Assembly (NCBI GenBank): GCA_965369445.1
Contig: CBDUQU010000117.1
Coordinates: forward strand, 1-9,938
DNA length: 9,938 nucleotides
Direction of reading: 5' to 3'
Source: SM23-73-3 sp965369445
GTDB lineage: Bacteria > Zixibacteria > MSB-5A5 > SM1-73
Of the stretch, positions 1 through 5,469 are shown piece by piece (position 1 is the stretch's first letter; the number at the start of each line of letters is the position of its first letter). The position numbers were made by a program, and so were the translations under genes. The notes beneath the pieces were generated by a model. It ran no database searches. It had not been told where the DNA came from and was given only the letters and a program-made list of their open reading frames with translations.

Positions 1-4
1 AAAA

Positions 5-307
5 GTGTTTGATATAGAAAGGTTCAAACGCAAAGATGATTTCTGCAAGTTTTTTAGACGTCTCAAACCACTTTCAAGCTTAACGTGGGGAGAAATCCAA
101 ACAAGTGCTAAATTCAATGCACACCCAATAAAGTGGTCGCAGACCCGTCGAAGGAAAGGATTTGAAGGAATTCAAGGGGCTGAAGGAAAGCCGGGATATC
201 AGTTTAAGATATTCGAAGAATGCAGAGTTATTGGTTTCTTTGCACCCACAAATGTTTTTTGTGTAATCTGGATAGACCGAGACCATTGGCTGTTTCCCAG
301 ACAATGA
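5..307 (+). CDS. Small RelE-superfamily-like protein, possible toxin; start uncertain
   Basis: The frame reads about 100 residues from a GTG at position 5 to TGA and may extend left of the window, so the true start is not known. The C-terminal half has the look of small RelE/ParE/HigB-like proteins: a helical segment (RLKPLSSLTWGEIQ, about residues 18-31), then strands with QFKIFEECRVIGFF (66-79) and VFCVIWIDRDHWLFP (84-98). The pattern 'aromatic-R-hydrophobic strand, RVxGF, VFxVxWxDRxHxxxP' matches, from memory, an uncharacterised family of phage or plasmid addiction-type proteins. No antitoxin is visible next to it on the right; if there is one it lies outside the window. Toxin activity is an inference from fold resemblance only; no catalytic residues can be assigned. 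Confidence 0.55.
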   Translation: MFDIERFKRKDDFCKFFRRLKPLSSLTWGEIQTSAKFNAHPIKWSQTRRRKGFEGIQGAEGKPGYQFKIFEECRVIGFFAPTNVFCVIWIDRDHWLFPRQ

Positions 308-453
308 AGAACGACTTGGTTTTTTGCCAAGATTTCATCCCAACTCCAAATGTGATCTGCTATACCCGCAAGAAGAGTTTAAAGATTCCCCACTTCCCAA
401 GCCTCAAAGTCCCCTATTGAATAGACCTCCATATGTGACGTTTAGACAAGCCC

Positions 454-518
454 ACGTAACATACGTAACATACGTAACAAACGTAACGAACGTATCGTAT
501 AGTATAGTATAGTATCGT
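454..518. repeat. Short tandem repeat block: five 9-bp units then 5-bp units
   Basis: Five head-to-tail 9-mers start at 454, 463, 472, 481 and 490: ACGTAACAT, ACGTAACAT, ACGTAACAA, ACGTAACGA, ACGTATCGT. They decay progressively and pass directly into three copies of the 5-mer ATAGT (499-513) and ATCGT (514-518). The block lies 125 bp upstream of the start of the small DNA-binding-type protein at 643. It may be a simple microsatellite made by slippage or an iteron-like binding array; the sequence alone does not decide. Confidence 0.75.
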
Positions 519-575
519 AGCATTTCAAGACGAAGACAATAACTGTAAGTTTTTTATTTTTTCCTCAAACGGAAA

Positions 576-594
576 GATACGCTTTAGGCGTATC
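576..594. promoter_or_regulatory. Inverted repeat upstream of the 643 gene, possible operator
   Basis: GATACGC (576-582) and GCGTATC (588-594) are perfect 7-bp inverted arms around a 5-nt centre. The element sits 49 bp upstream of the GTG start of a predicted helix-turn-helix protein, which suits an autoregulatory operator, but a small 5'-UTR hairpin is equally possible. Function is inferred from position only. Confidence 0.35.
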
Positions 595-642
595 ACATTT
601 CAGAAAGTGTAAGTAGATGAAAACATAAAGAAAGGAGAGAGA

Positions 643-993
643 GTGTTTGATATTCAATCAGCCCAAGAAATCCTTGCTGATATTGAGGCCCAAATACGAG
701 AATTGGAGGCAGCCAGGAATGTTGTACGAAGGATGGTAACGGGCGGTCGGGCTGGCTCTAAGCGAGAGCCGAAGCCACGAAAGAAGACGTATGGACACCT
801 GATGGCAAAGCTAATGAAGGAAGAAAAGCCACGCCTCACCACGAAGGAACTTGCAGACAGACTCACGAAAATCAAGGGCAAGAAAGTCTCCGTTACCGCC
901 GTAAGGATGGCCCTGCATCGGCAGAAGGACACTTTTCAGAAGTTCGGTACCCGTGAATGGGGTTTAAAGAAAAGGACTGGTGACAAAAAGTAA
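643..993 (+). CDS. Small coiled-coil / winged-helix-like DNA-binding protein
   Basis: A 116-residue basic protein. The GTG start is supported by AAAGGAG at 631-637 with 5 nt spacing. Residues 5-31 (QSAQEILADIEAQIRELEAA and on) form a likely amphipathic coiled coil suited to dimerisation. A basic linker rich in R/K follows (35-49), then a helical domain at about 50-108 with 'LTTKELADRL' and 'VSVTAVRMALHRQ' and a C-terminal 'FGTREWGLK' wing; this order resembles winged-helix/HARE-HTH domains, in which the second helix would be the recognition helix. It stands alone between non-coding DNA and a tRNA gene, with a hairpin directly after its stop. The DNA-binding role is inferred from fold pattern; targets are unknown. 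It could be a mobile-element or phage regulator. Confidence 0.7.
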   Translation: MFDIQSAQEILADIEAQIRELEAARNVVRRMVTGGRAGSKREPKPRKKTYGHLMAKLMKEEKPRLTTKELADRLTKIKGKKVSVTAVRMALHRQKDTFQKFGTREWGLKKRTGDKK

Positions 994-1018
994 GGGTGAC
1001 CGGGAAGGGTCACCCTTA
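991..1018 (+). terminator. Hairpin at the stop codon, likely transcript end
   Basis: Perfect 11-bp stem: TAAGGGTGACC (991-1001) pairs with GGTCACCCTTA (1008-1018) around a 6-nt loop, and includes the TAA stop codon of the upstream gene. The tail (GAAAACG) is not U-rich, so this is not a canonical intrinsic terminator; it may protect the 3' end or separate the gene from the tRNA just downstream. Confidence 0.6.
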
Positions 1019-1024
1019 GAAAAC

Positions 1025-1098
1025 GGGTCAGTAGGTTAATGGGATAAACCGGCGGATTACTAATCCGCTTACTCCCGGTTCAAGTCCGGGCTGGCCCG
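1025..1098 (+). tRNA. tRNA gene with ACU anticodon (nominal Ser AGU codon) on an Arg-like class I body
   Basis: Folded by hand, a full cloverleaf results. Acceptor stem GGGTCAG (1025-1031) with CTGGCCC (1091-1097), one G-U pair; U8-A9; D stem GGTT/AACC (1034-1037, 1047-1050) with GGG in the loop; anticodon stem GCGGA/TCCGC (1052-1056, 1064-1068) with loop TTACTAA (1057-1063); a 5-nt variable loop TTACT; T stem CCCGG/CCGGG (1074-1078, 1086-1090) with loop TTCAAGT. Conserved U8, A14, A15-U48, GG in the D loop, U33, U54-U55-C56 and A58 are all present. The discriminator is G and CCA is not encoded. The anticodon, 1059-1061, is ACT, which pairs with AGU. Bacterial tRNA-Ser has a long variable arm; this one does not. 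The anticodon loop is one base from both the Arg ACG and Arg UCU isoacceptors, and GGATA in the D loop is Arg-like. It may be a functional odd tRNA or a decaying copy near mobile DNA. Confidence 0.8.
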
Positions 1099-1158
1099 CA
1101 AAAATCACTTTAGGAGCACCAGAGAGACCCGCTAAGATCACCTGATGCCCCGCAAACC

Positions 1159-1247
1159 CACAACTCTTGACAGAGCTATGAGCCATTGCAATATATTATA
1201 CGTGTCGGTGTTTGTCAATGATGGCTTTAGCTCTGCCCGGAGTTGTG
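1159..1247. repeat. Large imperfect inverted repeat (three matched blocks)
   Basis: Left arm CACAACTC (1159-1166), CAGAGCTA (1171-1178) and GCCAT (1182-1186) are matched in inverse order on the right by ATGGC (1221-1225), TAGCTCTG (1228-1235) and GAGTTGTG (1240-1247). That gives 21 paired positions in three blocks separated by 4- and 2-3-nt mismatched steps, around an AT-rich centre of 34 nt. It lies directly left of a transposase remnant, so it may derive from the mobile element; it could also fold as an RNA or act as a regulatory palindrome. Confidence 0.7.
1190..1218 (-). promoter_or_regulatory. Near-consensus leftward sigma-70-type promoter inside the inverted repeat
   Basis: On the minus strand TTGACA (complement of 1213-1218) is followed after exactly 17 bp by TATATT (complement of 1190-1195). 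Transcription would begin near 1183 and run left, antisense to the tRNA gene and the 643 gene. No gene on the minus strand to its left is seen, so its purpose is unclear. A second TTGACA on the plus strand at 1167-1172 lacks a well-placed -10 box. Confidence 0.45.
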
Positions 1248-1248
1248 A

Positions 1249-1365
1249 GAAAGGCAGAATAACTTTATGAGGATACATGAGACGCTTAGGGTGACTCCGG
1301 CGATGGAGGCAGGGGTTGCGGATCATATTCGGATGTGGGGAGAACTCTTGGAGGTGCAAGTCTAA
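1249..1365 (+). pseudogene. C-terminal remnant of a DDE-type insertion-sequence transposase
   Basis: After an in-frame TGA (1246-1248) the plus strand reads to TAA at 1363-1365, including NNF then RIHETLRVTPAMEAGVADHI and, further on, MWGELLEV. The pattern 'NF-R-H-TLRVTPAMxAGxxDHxW...EELL' is, from memory, the typical C-terminal tail of IS1-like transposases (known tails read NFxRPHxTLRxTPAMAAG). About 38 residues survive; the catalytic DDE domain is absent upstream, where the inverted repeat begins, so the copy is dead. W in DHxW is replaced by R, in line with decay. An internal ATG at 1267 could start a 32-residue peptide but there is no reason to think it is made. The remnant marks this stretch as a site of past transposition. 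Confidence 0.7.
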
Positions 1366-1368
1366 CCG

Positions 1369-1683
1369 TTATGCGTAAATCAGATTCTGTAGTCTATTAG
1401 ACTGAAGTCTCCGTCGCAAAGCATTCGCGTAGATGTCTCTAAAAGGAAGCTCTGTTTTTTCGAGTATCCTCTCCATTTTGCTAATCCACACTTGCACTTC
1501 TTGGATTTTGTGATGCCGCACATCCAGAATGCGAAAGCCAGTAATACGGTTCGTAAGAAAGCCCCTTTCTACGAGAAGAATATCATCTACTTCCTCACAG
1601 TAGGATGCTTCGCCTGTTCCCAAAGTGATGTATAAAACATCCGCCTCTTTGTCGTAGTCAACCTTGACATCTATTTTGGCCAT
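1369..1683 (-). CDS. DUF2283 family protein, possible antitoxin-like partner
   Basis: A 104-residue protein that starts MAKIDVKVDYDKEADVLYI; 'YDxEADVLYI' followed by an acidic stretch (E30, E31, D33, D34 region), hydrophobic DILLVERG and ITGFRILDV is the hallmark of the DUF2283 family, small beta-rich proteins of unknown biochemistry. The family is usually about 60-75 residues, so residues 65-104 (a helical, basic C-terminal tail ending RRRLQSNRLQNLIYA) are an extension. The ATG at 1683 overlaps the end of the upstream gene by 13 bp and is preceded by GAAGGGTG, indicating translational coupling. DUF2283 genes often sit next to small toxin-like genes, and the same holds here; the antitoxin role is inferred from this pairing and not shown. 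Confidence 0.8.
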   Translation of the reverse strand: MAKIDVKVDYDKEADVLYITLGTGEASYCEEVDDILLVERGFLTNRITGFRILDVRHHKIQEVQVWISKMERILEKTELPFRDIYANALRRRLQSNRLQNLIYA

Positions 1684-2045
1684 AGCTTTTCACCCTTCTT
1701 CATCTTAGGCGTGGGATAGATAGTCTGTATAAGTCCGTTCTTCTCATTTATTACGACAGCAATGTATCCAGGGTTTCCTCCTGGCCATGGAGCAGTAATA
1801 CTCTCACCTATAACAACGCGAGAGAATCCCCTGTAGAGAATCTTTGAATCTCGCTTCTGTGTACTTCTTCTCACCTCATGAGGGTATGTTACTGTCAATT
1901 CTATTTTGTCAAAGTTGAGCTTTAAGAAAGCCCTTTCTGGATACTTGGTTTTAGTGTCCCATATTCTTCGTGTCAGGCAATAGCTTTTGCCATCATAGCC
2001 TATTAACTTAAAATAACCACGCTTGTCGAATTTGGGCGCACTCAA
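1671..2045 (-). CDS. Toxin-like small protein (BECR/DUF4258-like), partner of the DUF2283 gene
   Basis: A 124-residue basic protein read from a TTG at 2045, the only usable early start after an in-frame TAA, with AAGGGA about 8 nt upstream. Recognisable pieces in order: PERAF (36-40), FDKIELTVTYPHEVRRS (45-61), GYIAVVIN (93-100) and IQTIYPTPKMKKGEKLW (106-122). The order 'HPER-F, I..T...P.EVRRS, Y..VVV, I.TaYPT..iK.G..LW' resembles, from memory, the BECR-fold (RelE/colicin-like nuclease) group that includes DUF4258-type proteins. It is the first gene of a leftward two-gene unit with the DUF2283 gene. A ribonuclease-like toxin is plausible, but the family assignment is by pattern and no catalytic residue is proven. 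Confidence 0.7.
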   Translation of the reverse strand: MSAPKFDKRGYFKLIGYDGKSYCLTRRIWDTKTKYPERAFLKLNFDKIELTVTYPHEVRRSTQKRDSKILYRGFSRVVIGESITAPWPGGNPGYIAVVINEKNGLIQTIYPTPKMKKGEKLWPK

Positions 2046-2223
2046 CCCCTGTGTCCCTTTTTATCGGCCATCCCCTATTGACTTTTAACTTAGTCCCTCA
2101 AAATACAAGACGAGTCAAGTCCACAATCGGTTGGTCTTGCACTCTGGTTTTGTGATTAGTCCTCGCTCACCCTTCTTTTGATCCGCCCACTTACGATCTT
2201 AAGATGTACACGTATAGAGAATT

Positions 2224-2245
2224 TGTCAAGCACAAAATGTCAAGC
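2224..2245 (-). promoter_or_regulatory. Duplicated TTGACA boxes upstream of the toxin-like module
   Basis: TGTCAAGC occurs at 2224-2231 and again at 2238-2245, a 14-bp repeat period. On the minus strand each gives GCTTGACA, i.e. a perfect -35 box, oriented toward the leftward two-gene module. No good -10 box lies at 16-18 bp from either, so this could be a regulated promoter or a repressor half-site pair. Confidence 0.3.
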
Positions 2246-2374
2246 GAACTGGATTTTATTTCTTGCCCCGCTTTTCTTTACCTGCACTTCTGGGCAGGAT
2301 AGTTCAAGATGTACCAGTACCTAATTTTGGTAAAACGACACTCACGGGATGAACTCCGACAGTATGCCCCGTAT

Positions 2375-2410
2375 GCCCGAAATATCCCGCCGCAGGTGGG
2401 GCTTTCGGGC
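2375..2410. repeat. GC-rich REP-like hairpin upstream of dxr
   Basis: GCCCGAAA (2375-2382) pairs perfectly with TTTCGGGC (2403-2410); inside it CCCGCC (2386-2391) pairs with GGTGGG (2395-2400) around a GCA triloop. The two-part GC-rich stem in an otherwise AT-rich spacer resembles short interspersed palindromes common in uncultured bacterial genomes. It is not followed by a T tract, so it is not a clear terminator. Confidence 0.55.
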
Positions 2411-2579
2411 ACAAAGACGCCTAAAACTACCCCCGTGGGCAGGGCATATTCGAGCTACAAGGCGCCCGCCCATCCCGTCAGCGCGGGTCGATATCTCGCC
2501 AATTGCCATTGGCGATGCAAATAAAGGCTTGCGTGAAGCTGTACCTCAACATATATTGCGCTCGAAAGGAAAGATTTCC

Positions 2580-3737
2580 ATGAAAAACGTGGTGATTCTG
2601 GGATCAAGCGGCTCGATCGGCAAGAATGCACTCAAGGTATTGTCCGACTTTAAGGAGAGATTCTCCGTCTTCGGACTCTCCGTGCACAGCAACATCAGGC
2701 TGCTCGAGGAGCAGGTCAGGTATTTCGCGCCAAAGATGGCGGTGATCACTGAGCAGAAGAGCTTCGAGCGCTTCCCCCGGAATCACGACACGGAAATACT
2801 CTCTGGCACAGATGGCCTAAAAAAATTGTGTTCCCATCCCCAGGTTGACCTGGTGATAAATGCCCTGGTCGGATCGGTGGGGCTTCTGCCCAGCCTAAAA
2901 GCGCTGGAGTCGGGAAAGGGCCTGGCGATTGCCAACAAGGAATCGCTGGTGATGGCGGGCGAGCTCTTAATCGACAAGGCCAGGGAGAAAGGTGCCGAGA
3001 TTCTTCCCATCGACAGCGAGCATTCCGCCATCAAGCAGTGCCTGCTGAGTGGTAAAAAGGAAGAGGTAAAAAGACTTATACTAACTGCCTCCGGTGGACC
3101 CTTCTTGGGCAAAAGCAGGGAAGATTTACAGGAGATTACGGTGGAGCAGGCTCTGTCTCATCCCACCTGGGAGATGGGAAAGAAGATCACCATAGACTCC
3201 GCCACTCTTATGAACAAAGGGCTGGAGGTCATCGAGGCACACTGGCTTTTCGGAATCCCCCCGGATCGAATCAGTGTGTTGATCCATCCCCAATCTATCA
3301 TTCATTCCATGGTGGAATTCGTGGACGGATCGGTGATCGCACAGATGAGTCTGCCCGACATGAAGCTTCCCATCCAGTATGCGCTGTTTTATCCCCAGCG
3401 GGTTATCAGCAACAACACTTCTCTGGATCTGGCCAAAGCCAGCAAGTTGACCTTTCTCGAGCCTGACGATGCGAAATTCCCCTGTCTGGGAATAGCCTAC
3501 GACGCCTTAAAGACGGGCGGAACCGCACCCGCAGTTCTGAATGCGGCGAATGAGGTGGCGGTCCAGGCGTTCTTGAATCATGGCATACCTTTCAACCACA
3601 TCCAGAAGATCGTTCAGGAATCTTTAGGCCAGCATAAAAGGAAACTTAAACCGAACTTAGACGATATAATAAATGCAGACAGATGGGCCAGACAAACGGC
3701 AAAGGAACTCTGTCTAAACGCTGAGATGAAAAGATGA
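2580..3737 (+). CDS. dxr: 1-deoxy-D-xylulose 5-phosphate reductoisomerase
   Basis: Dxr (IspC) converts 1-deoxy-D-xylulose 5-phosphate to 2-C-methyl-D-erythritol 4-phosphate with NADPH, the second step of the MEP isoprenoid pathway, in the cytoplasm. The 385-residue length is normal. The ATG at 2580 has AAAGGA at 2565-2570 and places the NADPH-binding GSSGSIG at residues 8-14, as in the family; a longer frame from 2349 is rejected. Also seen: IANKESLVMAG (118-128), metal ligands D145 and E147 in PIDSEHSAIKQ, the SGG loop (171-173), H194 in HPTWEMG, S207, N212, K213 and metal ligand E216 in DSATLMNKGLEVIEAHW, and HPQSIIHSMV (236-245). All active-site residues keep a constant 15-residue offset from the E. 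coli numbering. The stop overlaps the rseP start (ATGA), so the two genes are co-translated; the common neighbours uppS and cdsA are not upstream here. Confidence 0.97.
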   Translation: MKNVVILGSSGSIGKNALKVLSDFKERFSVFGLSVHSNIRLLEEQVRYFAPKMAVITEQKSFERFPRNHDTEILSGTDGLKKLCSHPQVDLVINALVGSVGLLPSLKALESGKGLAIANKESLVMAGELLIDKAREKGAEILPIDSEHSAIKQCLLSGKKEEVKRLILTASGGPFLGKSREDLQEITVEQALSHPTWEMGKKITIDSATLMNKGLEVIEAHWLFGIPPDRISVLIHPQSIIHSMVEFVDGSVIAQMSLPDMKLPIQYALFYPQRVISNNTSLDLAKASKLTFLEPDDAKFPCLGIAYDALKTGGTAPAVLNAANEVAVQAFLNHGIPFNHIQKIVQESLGQHKRKLKPNLDDIINADRWARQTAKELCLNAEMKR

Positions 3738-4795
3738 CCACAATCGCTGCAACCATATTCGTTTTAGGCGTCCTGATCTTCTTTCACGAACTGGGTCATT
3801 TCCTGGTAGCCAAGAGATCGGGAATCCGGGTGGAGAAATTCTCTCTCGGTTTTCCGCCCAAGATGATCGGCAAGAAGATCGGCGACACCGAATACTGCCT
3901 CTCCTGGATTCCGTTAGGGGGATACGTGAAGATGGCGGGGGAGGATCCGGAGGAGAGCAAGATTCAGGGCAAACCGTGGGAGTTTGCGTCCAAGCCGGTG
4001 GGAATCCGCGCGCTGGTGATTGCGGCCGGGCCGGTGATGAACCTCATCTTAGCCATCCTTATCTTCTGGGGCATAATCTTCTTCAAGGGCAAACACGATA
4101 TTCACGAGGAGAGCACGGTAATAGGCCTGGTATCGGCTGGCGGACCGGCAGCCGAGGCGGGCATAGAGCCCGGAGATAAGATTATCTCCATTAACGGGAT
4201 CGAGGTGGGCACCTTTCTGGAGATGGCGGAGATCATCTACCAGCACCTGGAGGAGCCGGTTGAGGTGAAGTGGATGCGCGACGACACGGAGTTCACTGCC
4301 GTGATCACCACCTTCAGGGATAAGGTGTTAAACGAAGAGGGTGAGATTCAGGAGGTGGGGAAAATCGGCGTAGGACCCACTTACACCATCATCAAGGTGG
4401 GATTCTTCCGGGCCTTTTTAGATGGGGTGGACACGGCGGCCTTTATACTGGTGGAATCGGTGAAGTTCATGTTCGGGCTCATCACCGGAAAGGCCTCGGT
4501 AAAGCTTCTCGGGGGGCCACTTTTCATAGCTCAGACCGCAGGACAGACTGCAAAAACAGGATTCGTGAGCCTCCTTTCCTTCATGGCTCTTCTCTCGGTT
4601 AACCTGACTTTGATAAATCTTCTGCCCATTCCGGTGCTGGATGGCGGCCACCTTATGTTCTTAGGCATTGAGAAGATCAAAGGTTCGCCTCTCAGCTTAA
4701 AGCAGCGCGCCACCATGCAGCAGATCGGCCTGGCCTTTTTGATCATGCTGATAATATTCGTCACCTACAACGACCTCCTGCGCACGATAAGATAG
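3734..4795 (+). CDS. rseP: RIP zinc metalloprotease, RseP/site-2 protease family
   Basis: An intramembrane zinc metalloprotease that cleaves membrane-bound substrates within the bilayer; in E. coli RseP cuts RseA after DegS to release sigma-E. Visible in the 353 residues: first membrane helix (about 5-23) with the zinc motif HELGH (18-22), the YCLSWIPLGGYVKMAGE segment (54-70), a second helix (about 93-117), a single PDZ domain (about 126-193) with GGPAAEAGIEPGDKIISING, and C-terminal helices carrying NLLPIPVLDGGH, whose D303 is the third zinc ligand. E. coli RseP has two PDZ domains and about 450 residues; this is the shorter single-PDZ form common in other phyla. It begins inside the last codons of dxr, a frequent operon pair. 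Its substrates here, including any anti-sigma factor, are unknown. Confidence 0.95.
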   Translation: MTTIAATIFVLGVLIFFHELGHFLVAKRSGIRVEKFSLGFPPKMIGKKIGDTEYCLSWIPLGGYVKMAGEDPEESKIQGKPWEFASKPVGIRALVIAAGPVMNLILAILIFWGIIFFKGKHDIHEESTVIGLVSAGGPAAEAGIEPGDKIISINGIEVGTFLEMAEIIYQHLEEPVEVKWMRDDTEFTAVITTFRDKVLNEEGEIQEVGKIGVGPTYTIIKVGFFRAFLDGVDTAAFILVESVKFMFGLITGKASVKLLGGPLFIAQTAGQTAKTGFVSLLSFMALLSVNLTLINLLPIPVLDGGHLMFLGIEKIKGSPLSLKQRATMQQIGLAFLIMLIIFVTYNDLLRTIR

Positions 4796-5187
4796 TCAGT
4801 CTTCTCGATATCACCCTAATTGGTCTTGGCGGGAAAATCTCTCTCTGTTGTCCCCAGATGCCTTCATCCGCGACGCCAAAAAGACTGAAACAGGCGAGGC
4901 GTCCGTTATCAACAAAGAATACTCCCCGCTCGGACAGCCGTTGCACCCCTGTCCGTTAAATAGATGGGGTACAACCTCTATCCCAGTTGGTCATTGGGAA
5001 ATTTTCTATATGAATCTTTCCCAGGCCCACAAGAAAGCCGCTGTTAATCTCAAGAGCTTGGCAGAGAAGCAATTCCAAAATGAGAATCCAGAGAACAGGC
5101 GAAAGTCACAGGTAGGGTTATCCCTAATATGTCGCGACAAGAGGCAAGTCCTCAAGAACATTTTACATAAAAAAGTTAAAAAAATAG
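4796..5187. other. Non-coding spacer after rseP
   Basis: No supported gene. An open frame from about 4848 runs to 5228, but it crosses the strong promoter that follows, has no ribosome binding site and shows no family motif. Its middle part (from an ATG at 5010, MNLSQAHKKAAVNLKSLAEK) looks somewhat protein-like and might be a remnant or a small peptide, but this could not be supported. No clear rseP terminator was found. Confidence 0.5.
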
Positions 5188-5216
5188 TTGACACTCTCTT
5201 CACAAACAGTTATAAA
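5188..5216 (+). promoter_or_regulatory. Strong sigma-70-type promoter for the exported-protein genes
   Basis: TTGACA (5188-5193), a spacer of exactly 17 bp, and TATAAA (5211-5216) inside a very AT-rich stretch, with an expected start near 5223. The next genes are the lipoprotein-like remnant and the NHL-repeat protein at 5470, which would leave a leader of about 250 nt. This is the best promoter in the window. Confidence 0.7.
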
Positions 5217-5275
5217 TATATAAGGTAATAATGCACATTCAACTTCTGTAAAAGGAGAAACGCAAAACAAGGACT

Positions 5276-5441
5276 AAGCGTCTGGCTATCGAACCGTTGT
5301 GCTTATTTATCTGATTGTCGTTACTTCTATTACCGTCGCGTGTCAGAAACCGCACGGGCAATCAAAACGTGAGATCATCGATACCGGATGAGTGTCGTAG
5401 TAGAGCATCCCCCAGGGTATCTGACAAAAGAGAATCTCTAA
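5276..5441 (+). pseudogene. Probable decayed 5' part of a lipoprotein gene
   Basis: A good ribosome binding site (AAAGGAG, 5251-5257) has no ATG at the right distance. From 5276 one frame reads KRLAIEP and then stops; shifting frame at about 5290 gives TVVLIYLIVVTSITVACQKP, a basic-then-hydrophobic signal ending in a lipobox-like TVAC with Cys at 5341-5343. That frame stops at 5389-5391, but a frame overlapping at ATGA (5388) continues SVVVEHPPGYLTKENL to a TAA at 5439-5441. The pieces together look like one lipoprotein N-terminus broken by at least two frameshifts and a lost start codon. An alternative is an intact 30-residue lipopeptide from the GTG at 5299, which has no clear ribosome binding site. 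Confidence 0.4.
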
Positions 5442-5469
5442 TCAAAACTCTTCAGAAACGAGGTGTGAG

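Larger units (their letters stand above)
308..642. other. Non-coding stretch with repeats and a leader hairpin
   Basis: No convincing gene is present here; the short open frames have no codon or motif support. It holds a weak hairpin right after the upstream stop (CTTGG at 315-319 pairing with CCAAG at 327-331), a tandem repeat block (454-518), a T-rich run (549-562), an inverted repeat (576-594) and the ribosome binding site of the next gene (AAAGGAG at 631-637). Confidence 0.6.
2046..2579. other. Non-coding region between the toxin-like module and dxr
   Basis: No supported gene. The left part (to about 2310) is AT-rich and contains an ATCTTAAGAT palindrome (2196-2205) and duplicated TTGACA boxes on the minus strand. 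The right part is GC-rich and structured: a strong hairpin at 2375-2410 preceded by two copies of GTATGCCC, and CGCCAA/TTGGCG arms at 2497-2514. An open frame from 2349 runs into dxr but its first 77 codons encode an Arg/Pro-rich sequence unlike Dxr and are most likely not translated. No known riboswitch core was recognised. Confidence 0.6.

Noticed and set aside
454..518. A CRISPR-like array.
   Set aside because: Units are 9 and 5 bp with no spacers.
4..653. The 12-mer AGTGTTTGATAT at both 4-15 and 642-653, at the two GTG starts.
   Set aside because: A 12-mer match is expected by chance in a window of this size, and the proteins diverge straight afterwards.
1025..1098. A tRNA on the minus strand (anticodon AGU by palindrome symmetry).
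   Set aside because: The conserved D-loop GG, U8 and TTCAAGT loop are correctly placed only on the plus strand.
1138..1359. A 73-codon open frame on the minus strand.
   Set aside because: The opposite strand carries the recognisable transposase tail; this frame is its shadow and has no motif.
1320..1368. A group II intron-like 5' segment suggested by GGAGGTGCAAGTC.
   Set aside because: The same bases are explained by the transposase tail, and no domain V or reverse transcriptase is present.
2349..2579. An upstream in-frame extension of dxr by 77 codons.
   Set aside because: The extension is Arg/Pro-rich, lies over a strong hairpin, and would displace the NADPH-binding GSSGSIG from the N-terminus; the ATG at 2580 has a good ribosome binding site.
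4848..5228. A 126-codon open frame on the plus strand after rseP.
   Set aside because: It has no ribosome binding site or family motif and runs through the TTGACA-17-TATAAA promoter into AT-rich DNA.
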